Of a stretch of 60,000 nt of DNA, positions 41,315 to 52,177 are shown in pieces. This DNA is from Zygnema cylindricum (Eukaryota > Streptophyta > Zygnematophyceae > Zygnematales > Zygnemataceae), in the NCBI GenBank assembly GCA_037447655.1, contig JBBHKE010000579.1:126001-186000 (forward strand), written 5' to 3'. The stretch's first letter is position 1, and each line of letters opens with the position of its first letter. The notes under the pieces are model-generated. The model was not told the DNA's origin. It did no database searches and was given only the letters and a program-made list of their open reading frames with translations. The translations under genes and the position numbers were made by a program.

Positions 41315-42581
41315 TGTTGTTTTTGGAAGATTCATTTTCGTACATGCGTGCGCTCGCGTGTTCGCATACTTAGTAACCGGATGTAATATGGTGGTTCAAA
41401 TGGATTTGTGGATTGGGGGGTAATTGTACGGATGATTTTAAGGTGACGTAAAAGTACAAATTAAGTGACGCGAAGAAGCGTACGAAAAATGCGGAATGCG
41501 AAATAAAAATGGACGGCGGATCGCTTCGCGATTTGATTTGAAATATTCGAAGGGTTTGAAAAAGTACGCCGGCCATACGAAACATAATGCGACAGACCGC
41601 ATTTATTAAATGTGACGCCGCGGGTACGGAGCGTCGTATTTGACACGTGAGATTTACGGCGAAGTACGTGGTTTCATACGAACATGATTTAGATAGTACG
41701 GTTTAATTTCGGCAGTGGTTCGAGCTACACGTGGAGGGCGGACGACGTCCGCCGATATTTCTAAGGGATCGTATTGTTTGATGACGTGTTATTAAGTGGA
41801 CCGTACATATGCGATGTCGGTTCACTACGTGGACTTATCGACAAGTGACTAAGCAAGTTGTCACTTATGACGCGGATTTATGGATGCGTCGGTGTAAATA
41901 TTTGAAGAAACATTTTCTTGTCGTATATGTATTAATAAATTAGAGTTGATTGTGATGTTTATATTTTAAGTGATCAATTAGGGTTTTCGATAGTTTACTT
42001 TGTGTGTGTACGATGTCGTACTTGTAGACAAGTGTACGCTTACGATTGCTTGACTTTCAGGTGTACGCTTACGATTAGTGTTTCTTAGTAATTGGCTGTT
42101 ATGGTTAAATATGACTTAATGACGGTTACGTAATTTACGTTGGTTATTTTGACACTTTGTGATTCGTTGACAGCTCACAAGTGTATATATAGGAATGAGC
42201 TTTGTTAAGAATTAATCATCAATGCTGGTTAGAAAAGTAGGGACCGAAGATGTAGACTTTTAGGGTTGCCGATTAGGTCATGCATTTGTGTAATATGTTT
42301 ATTGATATACTTTTGTTTATCTAATGTTTATGTGAGATTGGACTCTTTTTGTTATTATTTATTTATGTTATTTTATGTTTGTTTGATATGCATTATTTAT
42401 GCATTTGTCCTAGGGTTTGTTTATGTCGATTATTCCATCAAACCTTAGATGTTGTTTGTTGCGTCTGTGTACGCATATGGAGGATGCATTTCATATGATT
42501 GTTCGTCGACCTATTTTTGCTTAGCTTCTTGCATGATAGTTTGGGTCGCTTCTGCGGTCTATTTTAGACCAAAGAACAACA
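41315..42581 (+). repeat. LARD-F 3' LTR
   Basis: Base-for-base repeat of 39465-40778 except for a 47 bp unit lost near 42450 and A/G at 42046. TATA at about 42184-42191. Confidence 0.9.
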
Positions 42582-42586
42582 GTGGC

Positions 42587-42940
42587 CGTGGTTACAGTAA
42601 TGCAAATTACTTTGACTATGGTAATGAAACCGGTGATGATTTTCCGGTTCTTAACCTTACCCTTGATTCGGTAAGTAGTGGAGGAAATTTAGAGAGAGTG
42701 GATTATTGATACGGTGGCATCTCACCATGTTTGCACGGATGCCACCTTGTTTGATGACATGAGGGAACTTACGGTTCCAAATTTTATTACGGTTGCAAGC
42801 GGCCATGTCATTTCGGTTGGAACGGTTGGCACGGTTCGGCTTGATCTCCTTTCATGGGATAATGATGGGCAAGAGAGATCGACGGAGTATCGTCTACAAA
42901 ATACTTTTATATTCCGGACGGTTCGGTTAATTTGTTAAGC
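42587..42940 (+). pseudogene. Copia-E protease region
   Basis: Gag tail GRGYSNANYFDYGNETGDDF, then protease WIIDTVASHHVCTDATLFDD (about 42700-42760) with DTGA altered to DTVA. A frame change lies between the gag tail and protease. Further frame loss occurs near 42870-42940. Confidence 0.7.
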
Positions 42941-43126
42941 ATTCCACAACTCAAAAAGAGTGGTGGAAGCTTACTTACGAGAGGTGATCAATCTATTGAG
43001 ATTTGGAATGAGAAGGGGAATGTAATTGGAGAAAGAGTTGTAACGGATGCTAATCATAGTTAACAATTATGGAGGAGGCCGAACTCTAAAGTTCCCACCA
43101 AGGGAATTTCACATCAAATTTAGAAG

Positions 43127-44356
43127 TTGAAAGGTGATCTTACCTTATGCCATCATCGGATGTGTCACATATCCGAGGTAAGTTTGAAGAAGATGATTCG
43201 TCATTCTTTGGTGAGGGGTTTGGACCTCGCATCCGGTGAGAAGGTGAACGGATGCGGAAGATGTAGCAAAGGACGTCAAATTCGAAAATCCCATCCGAAT
43301 AAAGACATCAAGCATCGAGCTCAAAGTACTTTAGAGGTTGTTCACATCGATCTTTGTGGATACATTAAACCCGAGACAATTGGAGGTAATAAGTATACTT
43401 TAGTAATTGTTGATGACTTCTCTCAGAAGTCATGGGTGTATTTATTGAAAAATAAATCGGAGGCATTTGAAAAATTTAAGGAATGGCATGTAATGGCCAA
43501 GAGGCAAATTGATAAGAAGCTTAAGTCCATTTGTTCGGACAATGGAGGGGAGTTTGTTGTTTTTGAGGGGTATTGTAAGGAGTGGGGGATAAGGCATCAA
43601 TTCATGGCGTCTTATTCTCCGGGGTCAAATGGAGTGGCCGAGAGGAAAAATCGTACCTTGTAAGAAATGGTCCGTGCAATGGTTCAAAACTCCGGACGAG
43701 AGATGTTTTTGTGGGGAGATGCGATTTTTACGGCGAATTATATTTGTAACCGAAGACTCACTTCGGTTTCCGGAAGTAAAACACTGGAGGAGTTATGGAG
43801 TGGGAGAAAGCCCACGGTTCATCATTTGAGAATTTGGGGATGTCATGCTACGGTTTATGTGGAATCAATTAAGAGGAAGGGGAAATTTACACCAAGGTGT
43901 TGGCCGAGAATTTTTTGTTGGTTATAGTGCGAAGGGAAATTTGTACCGAGTGTATGATCTGGCTCGTCACACCGTGGAGGAATCTCGGAATATGGATTTT
44001 CATGAGGATCTCAAATTCGCCATGAATTCCGTTGGGAAATTTAAGGAAAGTTTGGATTTTTATGAGGAGAGTGAAATTGAGAGTTTTCCGTACATTGGGG
44101 ATTCGGTATCCGATGTGGAAACGAATGAGAAAACTATGAAAAAGAATTTGAAGAAATCCGTTGAAATTGAATTTGAAAGTAAGAGTAATGGATCTTTGGA
44201 TTCCCGAGTGCCTTCGAACATTCGGAAATCTCAAAGCTCTAAATCGAGTTCTAAATCGAGTGAAAAGGAAATCGAAATCGAATCCGAGGAAGAGAAAGAG
44301 GAAAAGGAGGAGGAGCAAGTTATTAGAAGGAGCTCTCGGATTACAAAGGGGAAATA
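43127..44356 (+). pseudogene. Copia-E integrase
   Basis: The pre-integrase region has CHHRMCHISEVSLKKMI and CGRCSKGRQIRKSHP. The core has HIDLCGY, CSDNGGEF and NGVAERKNRTL (D, D, E present), followed by a TAA/TAG-type stop at 43661-43663. The C-part is HHLRIWGCHATVYVESIKRK with a frameshift near 43905, and then GYSAKGNLYRVYDLARHTVE and an acidic/Ser-rich linker to 44357. Confidence 0.8.
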
Positions 44357-44357
44357 A

Positions 44358-44980
44358 CCGGAGAAACTTACTTACGATCTAAAAAGGGAAAATGCATTGA
44401 ATTCGCATTATTTTCTTTCCGATGCTAAGGAGACGGAGTTTCTTTTGTAGCAATCACTTACGGAAAATATGACCGGCGACCCTCAATCTTATGTAGACGC
44501 TAGGAGGTGTGTTGATTGGGAGAGTAAGTGGAAATCGACGTGGGAGAAAGAATTTAAGTCGGTGGTTGATAATCGAACTTTTGAGGAAGTAAACTTACTG
44601 TAGGAGAAAAAGGCGATTGATGCAAAGAGGGTCTTTAAACCCAAAACTGGAGCGTCGGGTGAAATAATTAAGTATAAGGCGAGGCTTGTTTGTAAGGGGT
44701 TCCAACAACGTAAGGCTTCGATTTCGATTAAGGAGATGTTACGTGAGTTAAGCATTCCTATTGGTTGTATGACATTAATTCTGACAGCATGAGTTCAATG
44801 GCTTTGGCTAAAAATCCAGTTTTTCACAAGAGGACGAAACACATCAGGATCCAATGGCATTTTGTAAGAGATTTGGTTACGGCAAACGAGATTGTATTTT
44901 TGTACGTACCAATAAAAGAGGAGGCGGCTGATTTGTTGACAAAGGCTGTCACACATGATGTGTTTGAGAGGGGGTGACCA
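44358..44980 (+). pseudogene. Copia-E RT start fused to RNase H end by deletion
   Basis: VDWESKWKSTWEKEFKSVVD and KPKTGASGEIIKYKARLVCK then GFQQ (about 44510-44710) is the RT start. It jumps directly to ASISIKEMLRELSIPIG and KNPVFHKRTKHIRIQWHFVR, the end of RNase H. By alignment to Copia-C (33800-34830), about 1 kb with the whole RT active site is missing. Confidence 0.8.
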
Positions 44981-45030
44981 AAACTTGGATTATTTTGAAG
45001 AGTTTGGCAATTCCGACAATAAAAGGGGGA

Positions 45031-45705
45031 TTCTTGAGATATTGTCGTTTCGCGGAATTTTTGCGAAGCGACATACCAACTTGTATTTGTTTGACGCGAA
45101 CTGTCGCGTCATCATACAAAAGTACGACGTCGTTTCGCGGCGGTACTTTTGATGTCCGCGAACAAAACATACTATTTCGTTTCGCGTCACTTGTTTGTTT
45201 CGTGCGCAGGTGTTTCAATTTGCGTGCAGGTGTATTCGTGTAGCGACACGTGTCTAAGTCAACGTTTGAAGTTTGTCCTTTCGAAGGAAAAAGCGTGTGC
45301 GCCTTCCTTCGTGGAACTTTTATTGAAGAGTGCACGGTCAGCTAGGGACAAACTTCGTCGCTACGCTAAGTTTTGCTTGTCTTATCTTGTCTTATCTTGT
45401 TGTCTCTTAGTGCAGAGTAGCGAGTATATATAGGCAGCAGTGTATATGTGCAGAGTATCGAATTAATTAATTCTATCTTACATGATTGAATCATAGAGGA
45501 ATTGATATTGGAGTAAGAGATTATTTAAAGAGGTTAGAGAAGAGAGAGAAGAGAGAAGAGAGATGATGTAAAGAGGTTTCGGCCAAGAACACTTATAAAT
45601 CTTTTTGGCTGAAGATTCCTCTTGTCTTTTATGAGCTTCCGCTGTGTAAATGATTTATGTTTTGTGAATTACTTTGAGGGAATGTCTTTTGCTCAAGATC
45701 TTACA
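45031..45705 (+). repeat. Copia-E 3' LTR
   Basis: TTCTTGAGAT (mutated TG start) after AAAAGGGGGA; ends GATCTTACA. Carries the TATATATA box at about 45425. Confidence 0.85.
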
Positions 45706-46741
45706 CAGATGACGTTGAGAAAGATGTTTATTTTCTGATGCTCGGAAAAAGCCATATTGTTTAATGGTTCTAATTATATGGTTTGGAAAAAATATATCAC
45801 AGGACGGTTGGTAGAACGAAGAACCTGTGGAGGATAGTGACAGGTGAAGAAAAGAGGCCCAATGATCTGCAAGGTCAACAGTTGTGGTTGCGAAAGGATA
45901 TTTTCGCTTACACAGGATTGATACAAAGTTGTACAGGTTTGGCTTTAGACTTCTTTTTGGCCTACGACATTGAGCATGAGTGTTGGGTGGGTCGTGTTGG
46001 GTGGGTCTTGAGGGTCAGTTTGAGAAAGGAGTACAAGAAAAGGGGCAATATGTCTTCAAAGAATTGATTCAATTCAATTTTAGGCCAAATGAATCAATTG
46101 ATGATGCCGTTAAGAGGTTTAATATTCTTGTCGAACAACTTACCAATCTTGGAAGAATGTTAGATGAAGATCAGAAGCTTCAAGTTTTTCTAAACGGTCT
46201 TTCGGAGTACCTTCGAAATCCTTGTGATATCCTCTAGTCCAAGAAGCGGGCAACTTATGAGTATGTAGTGAGCTATTTAAAAAAAGTAGATAAAGAAAGG
46301 GAAGGTTCGAGTAAAGGGGCCGGAAAAACAGCCTTGCTCATTGTTGCATCCGCACCTAAAACCCCGGATCTCAACCTACTTCGTGGAGGGGCTCCAAGGG
46401 GAACACCTCGAGGTCGAGGTGGCGGCGGTAGAGGAGGTGGAAATGAGAAACCGAGTGGCAGTAAGGTTCTCGCTGATTCTAAAGCCTTGAATGTTACGTG
46501 GTATAAGTGTCAAAAACTAGGACACTTTGTGGCAGAATTCCTAGACAAAGAAAAGCAGTGTTACACTTGTAAGCGTTGGGGTCATGTGAGGACACAATGT
46601 TATGATCGAGTTGATGGAAGTTCGGAAAGAGGAGGTGGTAGTGGTGACCGTGGCCATGGCCGTGGTGGAAGCCGAGGTCGTGGACCCAATCGTGTAGGAA
46701 GTCATCGATATTACAGAGAGTTTGGTGAGAAGCTTGGATAA
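45706..46741 (+). pseudogene. Copia-D gag, second part
   Basis: Core pieces LFNGSNYMVWKKYITG, LWRIVTGEEKRPNDLQGQQL, GLIQSCTGLALDFFLAYDIE and FEKGVQEKGQYVFKELIQFN, spread over two frames. A 14 bp tandem duplication (GTGTTGGGTGGGTC, about 45980-46008) and a TAG at 46237 break it. The C-part (46268-46741) has the RGG-rich linker and two knuckles. The first has lost two ligands (WYKCQKLGHFVAEF in place of C..C....H....C); the second, CYTCKRWGHVRTQC, is intact. Confidence 0.75.
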
Positions 46742-47025
46742 AAAATTAAAATTTCTCGATTTCTCGTGACATGGATTTGAATTCAGTTATTGATGGGAAT
46801 TCTACCAAGGAGTGGATTAATGACCCTGTGTAATTCATCATATTTGTACGGATAAGACATTCTTAGAGGAGTTGACGACATTGACAGTTCCAAAGAAAGT
46901 TAAGGTTGCAAGTGGCCACATGATCCATGTTGATTAAATCAGCACCGTTCAGTTAGATTTACTAGTTCATGATGAGTTCGTCAATGAGGTTCAGTGTGTG
47001 CAAATTGTACTCTTTGAGGACATTG
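46742..47025 (+). pseudogene. Copia-D protease remnant
   Basis: EWINDP (for WIIDTG) and VASGHM-type pieces (KVKVASGHMIHVD-like across stops) align with protease of C and E. Stops are frequent. Similarity ends at about 47025. Confidence 0.55.
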
Positions 47026-49207
47026 GCTACACACTAAAATATTGGCAACGTGGCGTCTCGGATTAAAAAAACAATGCATCCGACAATCAAGGTTTACGCT
47101 TATAACCTTGGAGATTTTTTGTTTAAGGGTGAAGTTCGATTAGGGAAAAAATGAGGGTTTTTCCTATTATTCGTACTGCATCATAGAGTTCCATACCAAA
47201 TTTGAATTTTTGTCAAAAAAATAAAGTTGCTGAATGACGGATTTGATTTGATTGTTCAAGGTTACGGGCGTAAACCTTGACCGTCATATGCAAAATCAGA
47301 TATGCTATCAGTCGAACCTTTTATTTTGCAACAAATAAACTGAAGAAGGTCAATTTTAAGAGCCTGAACGTATAGCATTGTTTCGCACTTAAAAGTGAAA
47401 AAATATCCACGTTGAACGCCCGATCATGTGGCTTCACGTCGCATAGGCCATGTGCCATACGCCAAGGTGGATGCGAGCCCAGTAGAAGCTGCGAGAAAAT
47501 ATTTGATGGAGGATATTCTTTCACGCTCATGTTGCCATCCAATAACCATTCTGACATTTTTGTACGCTTTTACAAATCTTAAGTTTCCTTCGCCTGTAAT
47601 TTTTTTTTTTCAATTCCTCGTACAAGTCACTTTTTACCTCCGCTAGTACAAATATGTGGTCACACTTTGCTATTATAGATTCTATATAGATTCGTAGGAT
47701 TGTAACAGTTTCTTACGTGGAACCAACCAACATGTGCCAGGCGAAAACAAAAGTCGGCTAGTGACCCGACACAATGGAACGAAGGCCACTGACACCACCT
47801 AATGCAACCACATCCTACTTTATTTTTGGAATTAAATCGTGTTTTTTTTTTTTTCAATATTTTGTGTTGTCTATCGGTAGCCCTTTGGTGCGTAGCCAAT
47901 GCGTACCGTTTTTTAACCTATCGATAATCGATATATTAGTTAGATATATAGGTAGGGGAACTATCGCACTGTATTGTCGGCTCGCAAATCATTAACGATT
48001 AATATCGTGCCCATCATGGTCGCGACACCTCCATACTGTGGTACGGAATGAATTGTGAAAACAAATTTCCTCCCCTCGGTTGCTATATCGTAATACTCCT
48101 TTCTTACTGCATTTTTGTAAAGTAATTTTTTACTGTGGTAAGAACCGCCCACCCTAAACCCATATCTTGCCGATATGTTTTTTTTGGTCTCCAAACAATA
48201 TATCGTGACCCTTCATATTCAATAACCGATAACATTTGTTATCGAATATATTGCGATAAGACTTGCTAGATAAACAACTCTACCAATTTGGAATCTGACA
48301 CGAATTCCCCTTCCGCAACCTAAAACGTGATGCAAAATGACTCTTTGTGCTTCACAATATGAAACACCATACGAGAAAGCCACCATGCGGAATGTACAAA
48401 CATTTGTTGTATACGATGTGTTCACCAATGTTTGTACACTTTTAATTTAGCTTTCGTCAAAAGATCACGAAAAATATTCATCTACATGAAAATTATTGAT
48501 AAGAAACATGAAAATATCATGGTCTGATAATACACATACAGTTGTAGAGATATGAGTAACAATACGTTTACACATGGTACATTATCCAAAAAAGTGAGTA
48601 ACGTTGGATAAAATTCTCTAAATCAATTAGATGCGCATTCATTTTGACGTTCATTTGAAAATGATTATTGAAAAACTATGGTAGCTTTTAAATAAGTGTC
48701 ATCCTAGCGCGAGTAAAATAAGTTCTATAAAGTCCTCTTTTTTTTATTCATCAAGTCCAATGGTGTTTTAACTGTAACGTATTTTAAGAAGCATTCACAA
48801 AAGAATGTTCATTTTCATGAAAATTATGGATTGGAAATTCTACATAAGCAAGGTTTGAACCGATGCATATACATTGTGTAGAGAAAATAACGATAAAAAT
48901 ACTTACACATTGATTTGTTCTCTTTTGAATTTAAATACACTAAGTCAAATTATATATAAAAAAATAGTACAATAATTTTATAATCAAATTTGTAATATAT
49001 TTTAACCTTGACAAGGTTACTCTTATGAAGGTTAGTGCCCATGTGTTGAAGTAAGATTTTTTTTCTCGCCGTTTTCCTTTAGAACTAAATCCTTCACAAA
49101 TACAATGTTATTTCGTATGAAGGAATTTTAAAGGTCGAAGTACAATTTACATTATCTTGACACTTAGTTTGTACTCGGGTTTCATGGCTTAGAATCATTG
49201 CCATACC
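47026..49207. other. Unassigned AT-rich stretch
   Basis: 2.2 kb without recognised coding. Small structures: CAAGGTTTACGC (47092) and GCGTAAACCTTG (about 47269) in inverted order; GTACAAACATT..AATGTTTGTAC near 48395-48440; a degenerate direct repeat (CATGAAAATTATTGAT..., 48484, and CATGAAAATTATGGAT..., 48818, both followed by a run ending CGTTTACACAT / ACTTACACAT). This could hold an old element, but no ends are definable. Confidence 0.35.
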
Positions 49208-50203
49208 TTCAATTCCGTGTCCCCCATTTGTACCAAAATCGAGGAAGCCTCTATTTAGTTTTTGACTAACCCACTTTCAACGAGAGCAACTGCCACCCTA
49301 GCATACAAATAGATAACTTGACTGCACTCTTGTGCAGTGTGGACTCTTTTGAGTCCACAACAAAAAGAATCACTAAAAACGCCCAACCAGACGATTAGTT
49401 ATGGAGTGGCAAAGATGCCAATATTTATACTAGCTTGTTGGGAGAGAGGCGGCTACCTCCTCAATCCACTAAGTCCTAAACACTCTCACAACCTCTATCT
49501 ACTAATGTACGAAACCAATCAAAAGACTATACAGTACAGAAAGGTACTGCGGCCGATGTACTTTCTATACGGCCTATGTACCACAAGGCCATGGGGTGGA
49601 CGCCTGTCTCCTCCGGACTTGTTCTCACGCTTCTCGGGATTCCCGCTTCCCAATGACATCTCGCCACGTGTCGCCAGGTCATGTTACATCCGAAAACCGC
49701 CAAAGCGGCCATTTCGGGATCTCGGCGATGATGTGAGCCGTCGGATCCAAACCGGCTTTAATTCCTAGCCATTCAAAAACAAATGTGTGGTACATTTGTT
49801 TCCTGCGTACTTAATTCTATACCTACTTTCTATGTATCCTAATTGAAATTCTGTTAATCAGATGAGTCGTAAATCTAAAGTTTAAATAGCTATCGAACCT
49901 ATGTATCCTAACGAACTACACGACACACACGTAAGGGTTGACGGTTACGCCTCGCCCTACTTGTCGGAGGTTCGAGTCTTGCAGGACTTAACCTTTTTGG
50001 TTGAGAGTGACTTAGGTTACTCTTAAGCCCTGCCTATGGAGAAAAGGCAGCCATGGCTCCACCGCCCTATTTGTCTTTCAGTGACTACAACAAGTATGGG
50101 GGCTAGAGAAAGAAGGTGGAGGCAGGATACTTCTGCTTTTCTTTTCCTTTTTATTATAATTAAGACCTAGAAAAGACATCCCCTAAATTTAGTGATTTCA
50201 ACA
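49208..50203 (-). repeat. Copia-G 3' LTR
   Basis: Ends at its gag-proximal side with an orphan gag start (CAT at 49226-49228 reads ATGGGGGACACGGAATTG on the minus strand). Contains GGTTCGAGTCT at 49969-49979 (B-box-like, antisense to the element). Confidence 0.85.
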
Positions 50204-50753
50204 CTCCCCTAATTTTCTGGTCTAATCTTAATTTCTCTTTTAATCCACATTTTTCTCTACAGTACTTTAGCTTGGGAGATGGCACAAGCTTTGTCATCAT
50301 ATCAGCCACCATTTCCTTATCACTCCTATACACCAAATTCACAATTTTATTTTCCACTTTTTCCCTCACAAAGACCAATCTTATAACCATATGTTTAACT
50401 TTGAAATGATGTTTTGGATTGGCTGCAATTGCAATTGCAGCCTGGTTATCACAAAACACTTCATGCACTCCCTTTTTCATGTACCCCAATTCTTGCAACA
50501 AAGACTTCACCCACATCAGCTCTTTCACAGCAGAACAAGAGGCCATGTACTCAGCCTCTATAGTGGACTGAGCAACAACCTTTTGTTGTTTGCTGCTCCA
50601 ACAGCAAGCACCTTCCCCCACATACAATACATACCCAAATGTGCATCTTCTTATAAATGCATCCCCATAACTGGCATCACTCCAAGTAGTGATGTCAGTT
50701 TGATCCCCTCCCAAATGCAACGATAGATCCATAGTTCCCTTCAAGTATGTCAT
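50160..50753 (-). pseudogene. Copia-G RNase H
   Basis: TTWSDASYGDAF, STIEAEYMASC, VFCDNQAAIAI and VKHMVIRLVFVRE give all acidic positions of copia RNase H. The frame continues past MTKLVPSPKLKYCREKCGLK through the polypurine tract (KIRG) and 13-14 codons into the LTR before stopping at 50160. Upstream it is cut by a TAG just before MTYLKGT. Confidence 0.85.
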
Positions 50754-50771
50754 TACTCTCTTGGCTGCCTC

Positions 50772-52177
50772 CTAGTCTCTCTTTCTAGGATCATTAAGAC
50801 TCCTACTGAGGACTGCAACTGCTGGAGCTATGTCAGGCCTGGTACAATTCATAAAGTATGTCAAACTTCCTACAACTTGTCTGTAAGGAATATATTTCAT
50901 AAACTGCCTCTCCTCTAGACTCATCTGATCATCTAGCATTATCACTCCTCCTTCTACACTCCCATCACTTGCTATCTTCAAGTCCATGGGAGTGGTACAA
51001 CTGTTTGCATTCTTCATTTGAAATTTCTCCAACATATTTCCTTTGGCCTCTTTCTGAGTAAGTCTGATTATCCTCTTCCCCCTATCTCTTTCCATTTGAA
51101 TTCCCATAATATATTTATCCTCCCCTAAATCCTTCATGTCAAATCTGTTTCTCAAATCTTTTTTTAGCATATTTATCTTCTCCATAGACTTACTCAATAC
51201 CAGCAAATCATCCACATAAATTGCAATAAAAATCACATCATTCTCATCCTCAAACATATAAATAGAATGGTTAGAACTGATCCGAATATACCCCAGACTG
51301 GTGAGAAACTCATCTAATTTCTTATTCTATTGTCTGGGGGCTTGCTTCAATCCATATAAGGACTTTATAAGTCTGCAGAGTTTTCTTTCCTCTCCTTCTT
51401 CTATAAAACCTTCTGGTTGCTGCGTGAAGATTTCCTCTTCCAATTCACCGTTGAGGAAGGCGGTCTTAAAATCCAACTGATGTATCTCCATGTCTTCCGC
51501 TGCTGCTACACTAAATAGAATCCTCACAGATGGGAATCGAACTACCGGAGCAAAGGTCTCCTCATAATCTATCCCCTCTTTTTAGGTGAACCCTTTTGCC
51601 ACCAGCCAAGCCTTATATCTCTCGATGGTGTTATCTGGGTTCAGTTTTAGTTAAATACCCATTAACACCCAATAGGTTTTCTGTCTTGTGGACAATCCAC
51701 CAGCTCCCAAGTATTTGCCTCCATGATTCAAGCCATCTCATCATTTATGGCTCTAACCCATCTTTCTTTCTCTGGATTGTCCATTGCCTCAGAGTATGAC
51801 TGAGGCTCATCTGGGCGAGAAAGCTTTGCTACCTTGTGAACAACCTGTTTTTCTTGAAGCCTTTTGCTGCTCCTCCGTCCTCCCTCAAAGTCCGAAGCTG
51901 GAATGGAGGGAAGTCTTGGATTCCTCCGAACTGTCTCATCAGCTCCCCTATCCATAGGAACCGGTTCTGACTCCTCCTCCTCTCTCTCCTCAAAGGGTGT
52001 AGGAATATGAGGAGATTCTGGTATATCTCCCCCATCATTTATCTCCCCTCGATCTGCAATCATGTTTTCACTAGTGTCCCTTTTTGGAAGATCTAAGTCC
52101 TCCTCACTCTTGGACTCAAAGCTGATTCTGATTTTCTTAGTGTATTTGAAGGGATCAAAAGACTTCCATTCATTCAT
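50772..52177 (-). pseudogene. Copia-G reverse transcriptase and linker
   Basis: Linker MNEWKSFDPFKYTKKIRISF to AINDEMA (52177-51728), stop, then damaged sequence, then QLDFKTAFLNGELEEEIF and SLYGLKQAPRQ (51527-51327), stop. After that comes FIAIYVDDLLVLSKSMEKIN (51257-50772) with an intact YVDD and PYRQVVGSLTYFMNCTRPDI. At least three stops interrupt RT. Confidence 0.85.

Larger units (their letters stand above)
39465..42581 (+). mobile_element. LARD-F: young non-autonomous LTR element
   Basis: Two LTRs of 1,314 bp (39465-40778) and 1,267 bp (41315-42581) differ only by one 47 bp tandem-unit loss and about one substitution. They enclose a 536 bp interior without gag or pol. The target duplication is GTGGC (39460-39464 and 42582-42586). 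The LTRs begin TGTTG and end CAACA. The primer site TTATGGGCCCAC (40781-40792) and polypurine tract TTCGGGGGAG (41305-41314) are in the expected places. The near-identical LTRs mean insertion was recent, so enzymes from another element were probably available. The orientation is inferred from primer and purine-tract order. Confidence 0.9.
36819..45705 (+). mobile_element. Copia-E: Ty1/copia element nested in Copia-D
   Basis: LTRs 36819-37492 (674 bp) and 45031-45705 (675 bp), several percent apart. The polypurine tract AAAAGGGGGA lies directly before the 3' LTR. Copia-D gag reads on either side, which fixes the nesting, but no clean 5 bp duplication is seen (TTGGA left, CAGAT right). It carries X5 and LARD-F and has lost about 1 kb of RT/RNase H. 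Confidence 0.85.
35812..47025 (+). mobile_element. Copia-D: 3'-truncated Ty1/copia element, host of nested insertions
   Basis: The 5' LTR starts TGTTAGGACATTGG (35812). Then come primer site TGGTATCGGAGC, gag N-part (36350-36613) and a Lys/Glu-rich tract to 36818. Copia-E interrupts here (36819-45705), after which gag resumes (45706-46741) and a protease remnant follows (to about 47025). Integrase, RT, RNase H and a 3' LTR are not present in the window, so the element is deleted at its 3' side. Confidence 0.75.

Noticed and set aside
49203-49207. Target duplication for Copia-G
   Set aside because: Left flank ATACC and right flank CGATC do not match; the flanks look rearranged.
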